From the NCBI GenBank assembly GCA_029964075.1, contig CM057148.1, forward strand, positions 30,621,916-30,685,915: DNA of 64,000 nucleotides, given 5' to 3'. The notes below the pieces were generated by a model. The model saw nothing but the letters and a program-made list of their open reading frames with translations. It searched no databases and was not told the origin of the DNA. Positions within the stretch are counted from its first letter, which is position 1, and each line of letters begins with the position of its first letter. Origin of the DNA: Patiria pectinifera (lineage: Eukaryota > Echinodermata > Asteroidea > Valvatida > Asterinidae). This document shows positions 46,371 to 59,507 of the stretch, in pieces. The translations under genes and the position numbers were made by a program.

Positions 46371-49300
46371 CTAGGAACTTAACATACCCACTTCGGTCCG
46401 AATGTTTTTGTATATATAGATCAGCATGCCGCATACCGAGCTCCTCACTCCAAGAGTAGCGATGCTGACAGCAAAGATTAACGCTGGGACGACCTCATCG
46501 GGGAAGCCTTGCCAGTTCTGTACAGTCTGTGAAAGGAAGACCATTTATAATGTTGTTTCAAAAGCAGATTAGACTGCCCATACCCGTACAAGGTTAATTT
46601 TTTAACGAAACCTTTCCCTCAACTTTACTTTCAAAATAAGGGCTTTGGCCATTACCACAATTGAAAAAGTCCTTAATCAATTGAAGTCTTCCTAAAAGAA
46701 AACAACATACAAACACATAAACAAAATGCATAGGAAGAATGATGGATCTGTTAAAAAGTCATACTCACAACAACCAGTTTGTATATGATGTAGGCCAACT
46801 CAGCCAAACTTGCCAACGGGATGACAAACACCAGCGGTTTCCATTTTTGGAATAACTGAAAAATATAAAGCACCATTTCCATCAACTTTGAGACACTCCT
46901 AATATCTAATCCTCATAATAAGATTTCTTATTCGAGTATGACATTTTTGTATTTAATTTTCATAAATATTAAAAGTCAATGGAAATGAAACGATAGTGTG
47001 GCATACTTACGAACACGAAGCCAAGGACACACATACTGGTGGAATATATAACTCCTACAACCAGCTTCACAATATCTAGAGTTGCCAATCCTGTCTTGTC
47101 AATCTTCAGGACAAGTGTCACGAACGTCAGCTGCCAAGAAAAAACCAATGAGCCCATTTAGCAAAGTAATAACTGTCAAACAACGTATTTTTAGCGTACA
47201 GAATTATCAAATGGCAATAATAAACAGATCAGCAAAAAAGTAAGAGGTTATTCTGAATAAATAAATAAATATGAAATTGAAATAAAAGTGGTAATCAAAT
47301 TTGAGTTTCGTGATTTAGTTCTATCTTGCCTAAATGTTTCGGGAGGTAACCTGCACTAACCTCCAGGTGAAGGTCCAATAACAGCAAACACATCGTAAAC
47401 AGATGTTTAACGTTCGCATCTAGCAATAAATGACATTCAAAACATTTAAAATAACTACCATACTACAATGTTACCAGAAACTGTCATTTCTATACATATT
47501 TCAATTCACGTTTATTAGGTTGTCTTAGGACAAGGTTAAACAGGCATACACATGTTGGCAGAAACAGTTACTGTAAATAAACCTGAGGAGCTTGCACAAG
47601 CAATAATTTTCTTGGGCTCATTCCCAAATTGAACATTATTTATATCAGGCTTCCAGCGGGAAAATAAATCAGCGTATTGTACGCTTTTGTAATAAGTACC
47701 TGGATTTTTATGTCAGAAAAGTAACCGGATTAGGACAATATTACTTTTGATGGCAGGTTCACGCACGATCAAAAGCTTAGAAACTCACAGTTGTCAACCA
47801 ACAACATAGCGTAGCGGACGCAAACGCAGATTGCAGCGCGTAGCAGGGTATACGCGCACTGTTGTCAACAACCACAATGGCAGCTATTAATTCCGCGAAA
47901 AAAAAGAGAAATGAAGACAGTATCCTGGGATGTATTTCTTGCGAATCAAATCCGACTGATATTAATCTCAAAATAATATTGGATGGCTTTTAATCGGGGA
48001 TACAAGAATATATTGCACCTGTTAGGACATTATTGCGGTCTTCTTCGACTCGTATGATATTGTCATAACTCGTGCAATATATTCTTGAATCCCCTCAAAG
48101 CAGTTCAATATTACATAATTATGTTAATGTAGAAACTAAATACATTCAATACTCGCATTGCACATTTGGGGGCACCTACTTTGAGGACCAGACAAACTTA
48201 TCCGTGGCTCAAATTTCATACAATCTCGTCTCCGCACATCATCAGCCGCTGGGAGCCAACTTGAGAAGTCATGACGTATTTAGAGCTGACGTTTGGAGGT
48301 CAAGTAGCAGCAAATTTACGTAACCTGTATATTTGACACGCCTACCATGAACGCTTGCATACTTTAGCCGGGGGCGCATCGGGGAAGAATACAATTGATG
48401 TGGATTTGTAAACTTTGGACCTAAGGCCTTTGTGGGTACGTTAGTTCCTGCAATATGACCTATTTGCAAAGAGGTTATAAGTACCATCACAGTATAGGAG
48501 TGCTGCCCAAAGTCTACATGAAATAAGCCGTTTATATTTCTGAATTTGAATAATGGTCTGTTGAAGCTTTTTTTTTTTTATTCTGAGGATGACCCAACAT
48601 TTTAGCCGTAAAAAAAAGGTTTTGGGGGTATATCATCATCGACACCCCCCCCCTCCCCGCCAATTTTATGAATACAATTACGGAATTGTTTGTAGTTGTC
48701 ATACGTGCATACACTTTTTTATTCTAAAGAAAGCAAATATTTAACTCCGTAAATGGGCATCGAAATTCTTCCTCCGCCTGTTTATGGGCGTCATGTTTAC
48801 ATTGGCTGGGTTTGTTTTTAAGAGAAAGAGGCATGTGAGGTACTCACACAAAGGGACCATTTTATCACAAAGTCAGTCTTTGTAAAACGGTGCCCTAAAG
48901 AAAAAAAACCTCTATAGAAGAGGAATATAGGGAGAACAATCCTATCCTGAAAATCCCATATACACGTCTGTTTATGAAAGGCTGAACGAGCCTTCACCGC
49001 GGTAAGGGAACTTCTGCTGTCTCCAAAGCGACTTCTCTCCCCATGCGGGCGAGTTAATCCCCGTGCATAGCAGTAGTGTTGTTGCAGTAGTCTGCACGCG
49101 TGATTGGGCGGAGCTTAGCGCTAAGTGCATGATACGTGCATGGCATTCGTTACCATAGGGGTACGACCCAGTAAATTGTGGAATTGAAGAGATATGGCAA
49201 TGCACCTCTCGCCAAGACTTGCAATCTGGAGCATTTTGGATGCAATTGTTGCAGTTTTTAGGTGTGTGATGGTGGGATCTTTTTTGAGATAGCTTTTTAC

Positions 49301-52300
49301 ACTATCACTCGTTTTAGGGGTCGTTTTCTTTGGTTGGAAATTTGTCGAAAATCATTTGTTAACCCACAAAAAAAAAATAATAGAAATGAAAGATGACATG
49401 TTGATCATCTGTGAGAGTTCTAAGAATTTCTGATTATGGTTATTCATCACTTGTCTATGGGAATGATTATTCGGGGGTGAATCCACATGTTAAGTGCGTG
49501 TGTAGCCTAGTAGAATGTGAACAGCGCCCTAACGGAGACATGCTAAAAGTTGCAGGCAGGCAGCCACTTAGCACGACAATGTATGCATTTGAAGAAAAAG
49601 TAAACAAAACCAAAAAACAAAATGTGTTTCAAGGGCTAAAATCAAGCATTGTGAAGCTCTGTAACTTTGGTTTGTGTGGATGTGGCACAGACACGAGTGT
49701 TGGCTCTTAGGTAAGGGAAACATTTTATTGCAGTAATTGTTTAGTTGCCAAGTTTAGTGAGCCATGCACTCATTGTGTGTATTTTTCATGCAGTGATAGT
49801 GACCTCATGGTCTGGAACATTGATTTTTTTTGTCTGCGGGTAATTCTGCAGGTTGTGGATTCGAGTCCAGCCTGCGGCTATGGTGCGAGTGCGAGTGCAC
49901 CTCTCCACTCAGGAATAATTGGGTACATGTGAGGGCAGATATTATGGTTGATTATATGCTGCCGAAATGCCAGCATACAGCTGTATACACCCCAGGGAGC
50001 TGAGATGCTATTCGGAATGTTTCACTGCCCCAATTAGCAGGGTAATAATGATGTAGCGCCTTGAGCACCAATACTGGTGGATACGTGTGCTTTATATATA
50101 CCCATTATTAATGTTATCAGTGTGCTGGTTTTTTTCTTAAATTTAATAACAGGGTCCAATACTAATTAACAATTATTCCGGGAAGATTGTCACGATTGTC
50201 ATGAATACTATACTGCAGTAGTCTCATTTACTCAATTGCAGGAACATTTAGGAAGTTTTGATTATAATGTTGGTGATTCACATTCACAATGCATGAAATG
50301 GATAATGTCTACTTCATAAGGGAATAATTATGTGTTTTGCTGGTTTTAAACAAAATGTTTAAGACCGGAGTGGAGTGTAGATACTGACAATAGTCGAAGA
50401 TGACACCCTGAGAGAAGCTACTTTGAGGATTTTTAGATATCAAACTAACCTAGTTTTTTTCTAACGTTGTTTTTAGGCATGCGTTTACAATTAAATGGGA
50501 AGACAATACCTAAATCATTTCCACCTCTGTGATAAGCTAATTTACCGGACCAAGGACCTATAAGGCGTCGGTTTAGTGATACTGCTCACTTAACCAATAA
50601 GAATGGGTAAACTGTATGAGTTGTTTAATGTTAGATTACAGATATTAGCCAGTTTCATATAAAAGTTACATCGGAGGTGAAACTAAATGCTCATGGATGA
50701 AACAAGCTATGTTGTGTTCACTTTCTTTTTGGAAAAGTCCTTTATTTACAGTTATTGAAGTGATAAAGACAAGATCTGGAAAGTATCACATGAGATATCT
50801 TCTTAAATTTAAAAGGACAAATGTTCATGTGGTATTGTTAATGATTCATAATGTGCTTAGGCTGACCAAATAATTTATTTCAATGTTGGTATCAAATCCT
50901 GGATGTCAACTTTTGCCATTAATTAATTTTGACCATCTAATTCTGACTATTAATTCTGAAGATGTTAATTATAGTTCCTCACGATTCGTAAAGTCTTAGG
51001 TATTGATGCACAATTTGCTTATCCAATATTGTACCATGTGTCGATTGGTTTCGATTTTGCTCTCGGGTTTCAGCTCTGAGTGTTGCAGCATGGAAGCAAT
51101 TAGCTGTGCTGGGCATAGGTTGGGTTTAGGGTGCAGTTTACTGAACCATGGACCAATTCAGGGCAGTTATCGCTGAATTGAAGTACTTGGGTAACATGGG
51201 CATAGATTTCTGGTTCATACGGGTGGAAACTTAGACTTTCTTTTAAGATCGAGGAGGCTCAATGGTGAGCGAAGCAAGTGAACACAACATGGCTTTAACG
51301 AGCCCTGTGGGGTCGCGTTGCAGTTTCTTAACCCACAGTGATTTCATCTGGTCATGAGGATGTGGTTCCGGGTATAATTTATCGGAATAGTGCCGACCTG
51401 GTCGGTCCATCGATGAGAAATGGAATGAGGTTTACAGTCATTACATACCACTTTATCCACTGTATATATTGGCATACGGCATGATAAGGCTTATTCGCAC
51501 TTTAATCAAAGAGATACCTTGATTCAGTGTCTCTGCTCCACACGGAAACGTCATTGTTCTTGCCTGCCAGTACTTTCTGAACAAGTGATGAGCAAGCAAA
51601 ACATCCACAACACCAGCAGTTGTACCCAAGACCAGAAATACCTTCGATAGAAAGTAAATTCGCAGAAAGTGAATCGTTGCTTCACAAGAACAACACTTGT
51701 AAACTTCTCCATAAATCATCTAAGAGAATTGCCAGTTTGAAATTTAATCAGGCCATGACTATCAAGAACTACGACTTTATCGCTGGAATAGATATTAATT
51801 ATTTTATAAGTAATGTTGAACTACGAAATTGACTGTAGCTGGGTTTGAACCTGTAAATAGTCACAATGCTAGCAACATACAAAATGCAGCAAACCTGGAA
51901 AAAAGCTAACGAAGTTCACTCAAGGGAGACACGGCTTTTAAATTACAAATTAAAAAGTCGTACATTAAACAAGGACTACATTTGAAATAGAAAATATAGT
52001 AACCGTTTATTTGTATATGGAAAACAAATTTACACAATTTAACAAAATACCATTCAAAGTCGGCAACCTTCATTTTAGTATTTATGAAAGAGGAATTTAC
52101 TTACAATCTTGAACTTTCGATCGTCATTCGGCAGTCTGTAATACATTATGCAGTAGGCAACCACAACCATGTCAAACAAACAATGTAGTAAAAGGCTGTA
52201 AGGCATCCTCATCAACACGCCGTGTACTTGATACACCAGAAGAAGGAACACTACAAACAAGAGACGAAATGTGTTTCACAGTGTTTGAAATAGACAACAC

Positions 52301-53490
52301 TACATGTATAGCACATTTTAAAAATCTGCTAAGATGGATGTGTTTGTAACTTGCAACGTTTTTCAAATGCAATATGATTGTTACTTGTGTTCAATGATTT
52401 CGGCTTGTTAGTATCGTATCGACGGGATACAATCCTATTTATATAATTAAACGCACATTAAGTCATCTTTTTATGTCAATCTTTCTGGTAAATTGTTTGA
52501 AAGCATTTCTCGGACTATATACTTGACACAATCCACTTGCTTCCTTCAAGGGAAGTATATAGATTATAAAATATACGTTATTTAATTCAATGATTAACAT
52601 CAAAACAATATTCCTATTGAAATAAGACACTGTGTTGTCAGTGGACGCGTATGTATGTCAAGAGGTTACATTTACCAAATGTAAAATATAGGCAGACTTT
52701 TGGTTATCAAATGTTATAGATACTATAACTCCCAACTAAACAACCCAAATATCGGACTTTAAGTTGACTCTTTGAATAACAGCCATTATATAAGAATAAA
52801 CATGAATTGAACAATTTCGATATCGAGAGATGGTTATTATAATTTCGGTAAGCGGTGTCGCAGCCGATATCCTTTCAATAATGATGTTTAAAACATTTTA
52901 TATTTTTAAATTTATTAAACTTGAAGTCTTACTAACCCATTGTGATAACCAACACAATTGCTAATGTAAATTGTGATGAATCCGGGTTTTCTTCTGCAAA
53001 CGTCTTGAATGACAGAGCCGCTGCACACACAACGGGGAGGATGGACAGGACGAGAGATAGCCATTCCAGTCGAGACAAGTCAGCGAAGGATTGACTCTTA
53101 AACTTCAAAATGGAAGGTTTATATTCTTTCTTCTGGTAATAAAAAAAGACAGATTTAATTGATAGTGCTAAGCAATAGAAAAGCAAAGAATGCAGCGTAG
53201 AAAACCGTAGCCAACTTTTGCATACATATTTTGTTTTTGTAATAATTAAACTGGATAATTGTTTTGCTCAACGTTTAGCCAAATATAATATTCTGTCACC
53301 GTTTATTTGTACCATGGTTATATAAATATATGCAGACGCCATGCGTACAAGAAAACATTCTTTCCTTTATGATATGTCATTTTATATTCAATGTTCCGCT
53401 GGCCATCATTATGACCAAATTCATTAATATACATACATGCTGTGTGTCGTCGACCTGGATGGATGTCCTTTCATCATCGTTATCTCCCAT
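46371..53490 (-). CDS. Eight-exon multi-pass membrane protein, tandem copy 2 (313 aa), family unknown
   Basis: Model on the minus strand: 53490-53437, 53132-52937, 52250-52105, 51641-51518, 47419-47361, 47130-47011, 46855-46769, 46526-46371. This totals 942 nt including TAG, or 313 residues, with GT/AG junctions throughout and phases 0,1,0,1,0,0,0, the same as copy 1. Exon lengths match exactly for exons 5-7 (59, 120 and 87 nt). Exon 6 is identical to copy 1 at 31 of 40 residues and exon 7 at 21 of 29. The N-terminus MGDNDDERTSIQVDDTQH is acidic. About eight hydrophobic segments follow, such as LEWLSLVLSILPVVCAAALS, FTLAIVLVITM-VFLLLVYQV, LLHCLFDMVVVAYCIMYY, IVKLVVGVIYSTSMCVLGFV and VVPALIFAVSIATLG. 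The conserved loop FPCG(A/T)E and the box SFADLS/SVADLS are family marks. No signal peptide. Function not assigned; a distant XK-like relation is only a guess. Confidence 0.8.
47997..48097. repeat. Hairpin of about 100 bp
   Basis: ggggatacaagaatatattgcac and gtgcaatatattcttgaatcccc form arms of 23 nt with one mismatch around a loop of about 54 nt. Possibly a minimal foldback element. It lies in intron 4 of membrane-gene copy 2. Confidence 0.75.
49800..50115 (+). repeat. tRNA-derived SINE, full-length style
   Basis: B box gtggattcgagtccagcc at about 49856, a body with catacagctgtatacacccc, then the tail 'gtagcgccttgagcaccaat ... gtgtgctttatatatacccattatta', the usual conserved 3' domain of this SINE type. 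A partial relative lies on the minus strand near 2120-2290. Confidence 0.8.
50358..50640 (+). repeat. Diverged piece of dispersed repeat 'A'
   Basis: Contains gtttaagaccggagtggagt at the left and 'ccaataagaatgggtaaact' at the right, both landmarks of repeat A. The middle is replaced. Confidence 0.5.
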
Positions 53491-54985
53491 AGTTTCTGCG
53501 GGACAAGGTTACAATTTAGTGTTAGATGCATTGACTAGCTATTCAAACAGTCATTTAAAACAATCAACTGTTCATAATCGTATTTTTTTTCGCGGCGTTA
53601 GCGGCTCAGTGTTTGAGTAGTTAAATATCTGCATTGGTAAACAGGGGTCGTACGTTCAAGTGTAACCTGACAATTAAGCACTTTTTTTTACTTCTCGAAC
53701 ACCCTCATACTTCACTGAGTATTAAAGTTTTATAAAATACGTCGGGGAAGGACACTACTAAAAATATAAATCCTATATATCAACGTACACACGGAATATG
53801 AATGAACGACGCATTAAAATGATTACCACAAAAGTACTATATTGAAATCTACTCACCAATCGAAAAATGTACAAGTGTTAACATCAACCACAAACCTCCT
53901 AGTCAAATGGACCAACAGTAAGCATGTGTATGGCAGATACAGAAAATATACGCAACACAATCACAGTCCAAAGTATCATCACATGACAGCAACACAGTTA
54001 ATTATTAACATAATGTATATTATATCTTTAATATTATACATTCTAAACAATTTGTATACTCTGTGCTGCCAGTTTAACCTTTTGATCTGATTCCAGAAAC
54101 AACTTTGCCTATTGAAACACGTCGTAAGCAGCTTTGCAAATAAAAGAAACAGCTCCTATCTATAATCGCTGGATCGTCGCTAGTGGAAAATTCAAGCTCG
54201 AGAAACTTTGTTATAAGTATAATCCCCAAACGCGAGTTAAGACATTTCCTATTCTGCCCCACACAGAATTGTCATTTTTCAAAGGACTGTTTCCTTTTCC
54301 TAACAAGCCTTTTCAGCTTTAAATGACTCCTACACATTGATCAATCTTTCCTCCTTCATTAAATGTCAACCAATTTGCAAAAAACGTACCTTTCTTCTTG
54401 CTAAATCAGAAAAGAAGTCGGAGCACACAATCAGCCAACCGTCATGGGCTCCGTTATTTTTAGCCTATTTTTGTGTCAGACAGACGTCGACAGATCTGAA
54501 AAATTCGGTTTGACTGCCATCTTATGACAAACCAAGTCGAAAAATGTTGCCATCTATTGACTAGACAAGATTTGGAAGTGTCAGGACAGCGTTTGTTTTG
54601 TGGGAATCGGTCCTGGAACAACGATTTTGATGTACTTTTTGTCGTTTTCGACCAAGTTTTAACGAAATTGCTCACAATTTGCAATTTTACACATTGATAT
54701 CGTGAAGGGCTTCCTTTAAATTCTACATAAATGGATTAATTGTTCTTTTTACTGTAAGAAAAGTGCATTTTCTTTCTACCGCCAGATCTCGCACTGGAGA
54801 AAATAAAGCTTTCAAAAGAAGGCCGACGTAATATATTTCGGCAAAAAGGGTTAGCCGTCGTCTGCGAAATACGAGATCAAGCGCATTATGATAAACTTAT
54901 TCAAAGCTACAAAAAAAATCGCAATTGGGGTGATTAAAAAATAATTTTAAAAAAAGGCCACAAGAAAAAAAGAGAGAAGACATGA

Positions 54986-55072
54986 TGTGGGGGTGGGGGC
55001 CCGGCTGGGGAGGGGGAGGGGAGGGGAGAGGAGGAGGAGGTGGGGGATTTAAAGGACCGGAGGGGGGCACAT
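54986..55072 (+). promoter_or_regulatory. G-rich, quadruplex-prone tract
   Basis: Repeated runs of 3-6 G (gggggtgggggcccggctgggg, then aggggaggggagagg...) on the plus strand with a purine bias. It lies about 290 bp before the first coding exon of the transposon-like gene at 55362. A promoter role is inferred from position only. Confidence 0.4.
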
Positions 55073-55719
55073 GCATTGGCTAAATGTTGGCTCCATTTAA
55101 CATGTGTGAGATATATCCTACATATCACGTCTGCCCATCGAGGAGTTTGCACAGATGCAGAATTATTAAACTCACCCCTATTTTCCCCATTCTTTTGCAG
55201 ACTTATACTGTCCGGTAGAGCGATATGTCAGAAGCCAAGGTATTTTTTTTTTTTTTATTCCGAATCATTTTATCAGGAGACATGTTTATGTTAATAAAAA
55301 TGAATGAAAGTATGGTTCTGACATTTAGTTCTTTGTCTTTTGACTTTGTCATTTTTAAAGCATGTCAGACGCTGACAGTGACGCGGATGCTACATTTGTA
55401 CCAGAGACGGACTTCGATGAAACTATATGCCCTGATATTGATGACACAGAGAAGAAAAGAACTGCCCTGGTATTTATTTTCTAAATAAAATAGGAATAAT
55501 TTTTCAGTCATGCATGTAAATGAACATGTATAAACAGTTCAGAAATAAATGGTTGCATGGATTTAACAGGTCTTTAATTGTATTTCTCATCATGCTAGAT
55601 GCATTCCATATCCGACGATGCAGTCTATGTAATCCCTAAAACAGATACAGAAGATTCAGATCTTGAGCAGGAATTAGACACGGAGAAGAAAGGAAGTGGC
55701 CAGGTACAGGTACTACAAT

Positions 55720-57415
55720 CTATATCGTCGCGTCAGTGCAACAAGGTTGTTACAACTGATAATGTAGTAACCAACGGATAATGTATCACAAATTTACCGA
55801 TATTGTAGCACTAACCGATGATGTAGCAAAAATTGACTGATAGTGTAGTAGAATTTGTATCCGATAATGTATCACGTGTCGACGGATAATGTAACTACAA
55901 AATAACCGAATCCGATAATGTATCACCACGGAACGGATACTGTATCAACCGATAAAGTACCAAAAATCAACCGATAATGTATCAAAAATCAACCGATAAT
56001 GTATCGGTACGGGGGAAAGGTGTACACAAATGTTTGTTTTATGTCCTATATATCCCTCCCCACTTTTGACCGGGGAAGGGGGTCTGGGCTATTAGATCAC
56101 CCCACTCCCATTATTTTGTATTTAGAGAAAAAATGGCAGGTCTTGAGGTGTTTTTTCAAACTTTCCAACCGCCGAAATGTGTTAAATAGCACTGAGAAAA
56201 GGAGAAAAAGCACAAAAAGCTTGAAATGCGCTGATACATCTGTATCATGAACAGCGCCCCCAGTGTCATGTGGTCTCCAGCCCCCCCCCCCCCCTCAGTT
56301 TTTGATTTCACCATGGAGCTATGGGCTCCGTGCACAAGTGGCCCTGCAAACGGCCAGAAACGGAGAGTTGGGGGAGGACCTAGACTGGTCCCGGTCCATC
56401 CACTGCGTATTTTGAATGATGCAAAGTTATCGGGGAAGGGAATAGTCTGTGAGACCATCGCAAGTTAAATTGAACGTATGTGCGCGCCGACGTTGCCTGA
56501 CAATCATGCGAAGACGCTGCGGCTTATAGCCTTGACACATTCTGGAAGTGGCGTTGAACTTTGCGCGCGAACCAGTACAGTACAGTTCGCACATGCTGTC
56601 CCGTCCATTAATCTCCATAAGGAGATCAATGGTCCCGTGCGTCCATGCATGGTCCTTCAAAAGTGGTAAAACGCGCCCTCTTGGGTTGGAGCACGGAGCC
56701 CATAACGGAGGCCAAGTGTCCGGAGAAAAGAACTTGTCCACATTTCGGCGCGGATGTGCGAGTGCGGTTACCCCCCCCCCCCCGACATCAAAAGCTGGAT
56801 ACGCCACTAGCTTAGACCCACTTGGAAGTAGAGCGTCTCCAAACCAGAGCAACTGCCTTCCATATTCACACAAAAAATATTCTTAATGATAAACTTTCCC
56901 TAGTGGGGACTTATATAGCAAAGACACTTATTAGACTTTAATTAATTTGCAATATTTCCACCTTTTCCAAATATACTGATACATTATCGGTTGATTTTTG
57001 ATACATTATCGGTTGATACAGTATCCGTTCCGTGGTGATACATTATCGGATACAGTTATTTTGTAGTTACATTATCCGTCGACACGTGATACAAATTCTA
57101 CTACACTCAGTCAATGTTTGCTATATTATCGGTTAGTGATACAATATCGGTAAATTTGTGATACATTATCGGTTGGTGATACGTTATCCGTTGGTTACTA
57201 CATTATCAGTTGTAACACAGGTCGTAACTCCATTCTGCAACAAAGTCGTATCTCGCGCGAATACGCTCCGAGCGTATCTCGAAATCCATTGACTTTGCGT
57301 GTACATCCGGGTTATTTCCAACTAGATACGACCTTTTGACATTCTAAAACTCGCGTTTTGCGTCGTTCAAGCCATTTAGGAGATACAACCTTGTTGCACT
57401 GACGCGACGATGTAG
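55720..57415. mobile_element. Outer MITE (about 230 bp) split by an inner insertion
   Basis: The ends are ctatatcgtcgcgtcagtgc and, at the right, gcactgacgcgacgatgtag, with the match continuing into aacaaggttgt / acaaccttgtt. The right-hand part 57215-57415 is continuous with the left end once the inner element (55751-57214) is removed. It lies in an intron of the transposon-like gene. Target duplication not resolved. Confidence 0.75.
55751..57214. mobile_element. Inner foldback element with ~250-bp arms of 'gataatgtatc' repeats, inserted at TA
   Basis: The left arm (55751-56010) and right arm (56965-57214) are reverse complements over about 250 bp: caactgataatgtagtaacc opens the left and ggttactacattatcagttg closes the right. 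Each end is flanked by TA. Each arm carries about ten variants of accgataatgtatca. The middle (56011-56964) is unrelated and GC-richer, with poly-C runs. The frames there (for example 56427-56873 minus) show no transposase. Confidence 0.82.
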
Positions 57416-57926
57416 TCAAGTGCTTCTGCTGAATATATTTCACGTTGCCTTGAGGCTGAAAGAAGGGAACATGTTTGTTTTTCCTCCGCAGACTATACTT
57501 CGCACGATTTGTCACATCCTTGACTCAAATGAGGAGCTTGACATCAATGAAGAAGTCTTAGAAGTTTCTCCAACAAGTACATTTCAATGAGTGCATGGAT
57601 GTCTTTAAACGCAGTTATGTTCAATTATTTGTGTTCCGTCTTTCCCAAAAGGAACACAAACAGATTTATCGGGTACATCTCTAGAAGAATTAGAAGAAGA
57701 GGTACAATCTTTAAAAGCAGGTCAATAGCGAACTGTACAGAATTATATATAATCTCAGTCGAAGATTAGCAAGATGTCAAAAGTGGTTCTGAATGAAGAT
57801 GCGATACGCCATACTAAAGGGGGAACATTACGTGAAGCCTGTCTGTGGCTTCAACATCAGAGCCTAGATGTGTCGTTTACTACGTAAAAATCAAGAGTGC
57901 AATGATTTACAAAAACTGAAAATGAA

Positions 57927-58370
57927 TTGGGAAAAAGTAAACGAAGAGTAGAAGGCCAAGCAACATATGAACAGTTCATCTCATCACCCTTTGTATTTCC
58001 AAAGTCAGACATTTCACTCCCAACAGGTCACACTACAGCCAGCCATTCACCATCACCCAGTGAGCCTCCATCAACCAGCCCAACTCCTCCAATTACCCAG
58101 ACACCATCAACAAGTCCAAAAGCACGGACCAGCCAAGTTCAGTCAACAAGGCCTAAATCAGCTACCCACAACTATTGTGCCACTTTTCACAGAGAAATGC
58201 AGTCTCTGAACCCAGCGGCTGACATAAGAAATGATGTAACTCGGGGCTTGCATGATCAAGTAAGAAGGCTTGAAGGAGAATGTAACAGACAGGAGAAATT
58301 GGCAAAGGAATCACAAGCGAAATTAACAGGCACATTGCAGAGGGTAGAAACACAAGGGTCTAAAAGATAA
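57927..58370 (+). pseudogene. Fragment of the transposon-like gene: Ser/Pro/Thr-rich linker then coiled coil
   Basis: An open stretch of 147 codons whose residues ~45-85 are rich in S, P and T. The end (HDQVRRLEGECNRQEKLAKE...) looks like a coiled coil. The conserved linker-plus-coil order fits the surrounding gene. Stops lie on both sides; whether this was one exon is uncertain. Confidence 0.55.
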
Positions 58371-59036
58371 TCTGTGATTGTATCGCATTTCAGAGAAACA
58401 GAACGGTGCAGATTGAAGAAAGACAGAAGACGTCAAGAAGACATGGAAGTTCAAGAACAAGAAGTTTGAGACGATCAAGAAGTTAATGAAAAGGTCTCAA
58501 AGACAAAACTTAAGAACTGAGAAAGGAATTTACTGAACTTCAATACAGATTAAACATATTACAGGAGGAAGTGGCAAGTAATATATTCGAGCGTTGCAAT
58601 TAGGAAGACATTGGGTACACACCCGAGTTACACAAATGTATTCAGAGTTTTCTGTCTGAGCGATTTGCTACAAACAGAGTTGTTTTAGTTATTGAAACTG
58701 TACTAAGTATGGGTAGGTAAAACACCAAATCGCATGCCTTGTGTCTCAACAGTGAATAAAATAAAAGTTCAGCGTCTCATTTTGGCCCAGACACAAATAA
58801 GAAGTTTCCATTCAGGAAAGTACAACTCTCGAAATGGATTAAAGCTCCAAATATGAAGGGAAAAAAAAGCACAATATGGAGCCTTTGGACTGAGAACAAA
58901 GTAAAGGAGGCCATACCTCTTGGGCCTTCGAGATCTGCTCACCTAATTTGGACAAGACACACTGGACACATTGAAACAAATATTGTGGAACATTGATAAA
59001 CTATACTACAATGAATCTAATGTGGCATCTTAAAAC

Positions 59037-59507
59037 ATGATGTTTCATTTGAGAAACACAATGTCAGACCGTGCGTCAACTGAAATGAAGTCTAATGAGT
59101 TACTCTACAGGGCTAATGTACCACCACAAGTGGTTGAAAATTGGCAAGAGCTGTCGGAGGACCTACAGAGTCAGCTTATTAGTCTCAACCATTTCTTTTG
59201 TGGACTTCATGGCCTTGTCCATTTGGCTGAAGTCTCCAACGAGACACTGACAGAAATTGAAAAGGAAAATTTTGGAAAGAAAGTGCCAATTTATGATGTC
59301 CGTTTCCGTAAACCATCAGAGTCAGCAGTGCGCCGACTTGTACGAGCTGCATGTCAAACATTCGCGTACAGTGGGGATGCCAAAAGTGGTTGTCATTGGA
59401 CATTTAGGATTTATCTGTCCGATCATCTGAAAGCTCATGGCCTTCACAGCTTGCCTCTCACACCATTCAGAGGAAGCAGGTTCAATACTCAAATCCATAA
59501 GTGCTAG
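59037..59507 (+). pseudogene. Best-preserved core fragment of the transposon-like gene
   Basis: 156 codons containing LRNTMSDRASTEMKSNELLY, a conserved ENWQELS, LNHFFCGLHGLVHLAE, and the closing PLTPFRGSRFNTQI block. These are the hallmark strings of the family as I remember it. The frame then shifts: the homologous continuation is in the next frame from about 59490 and in the third frame from about 59635. Confidence 0.65.

Noticed and set aside
49411-49710. 99-codon frame upstream of the SINE
   Set aside because: No domain, signal peptide or splice context, and it lies in an intron antisense to the membrane gene.
55225-55239. Small first coding exon MSEAK for the transposon-like gene
   Set aside because: Joining it to 55361 puts the next exon out of frame. 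The ATG at 55362 gives an in-frame start, so this piece is at most 5' UTR.
56427-56886. Frames of 112-148 codons inside the inner foldback element
   Set aside because: They overlap on opposite strands and have no transposase motif; the G/C-rich filler between arms keeps frames open.
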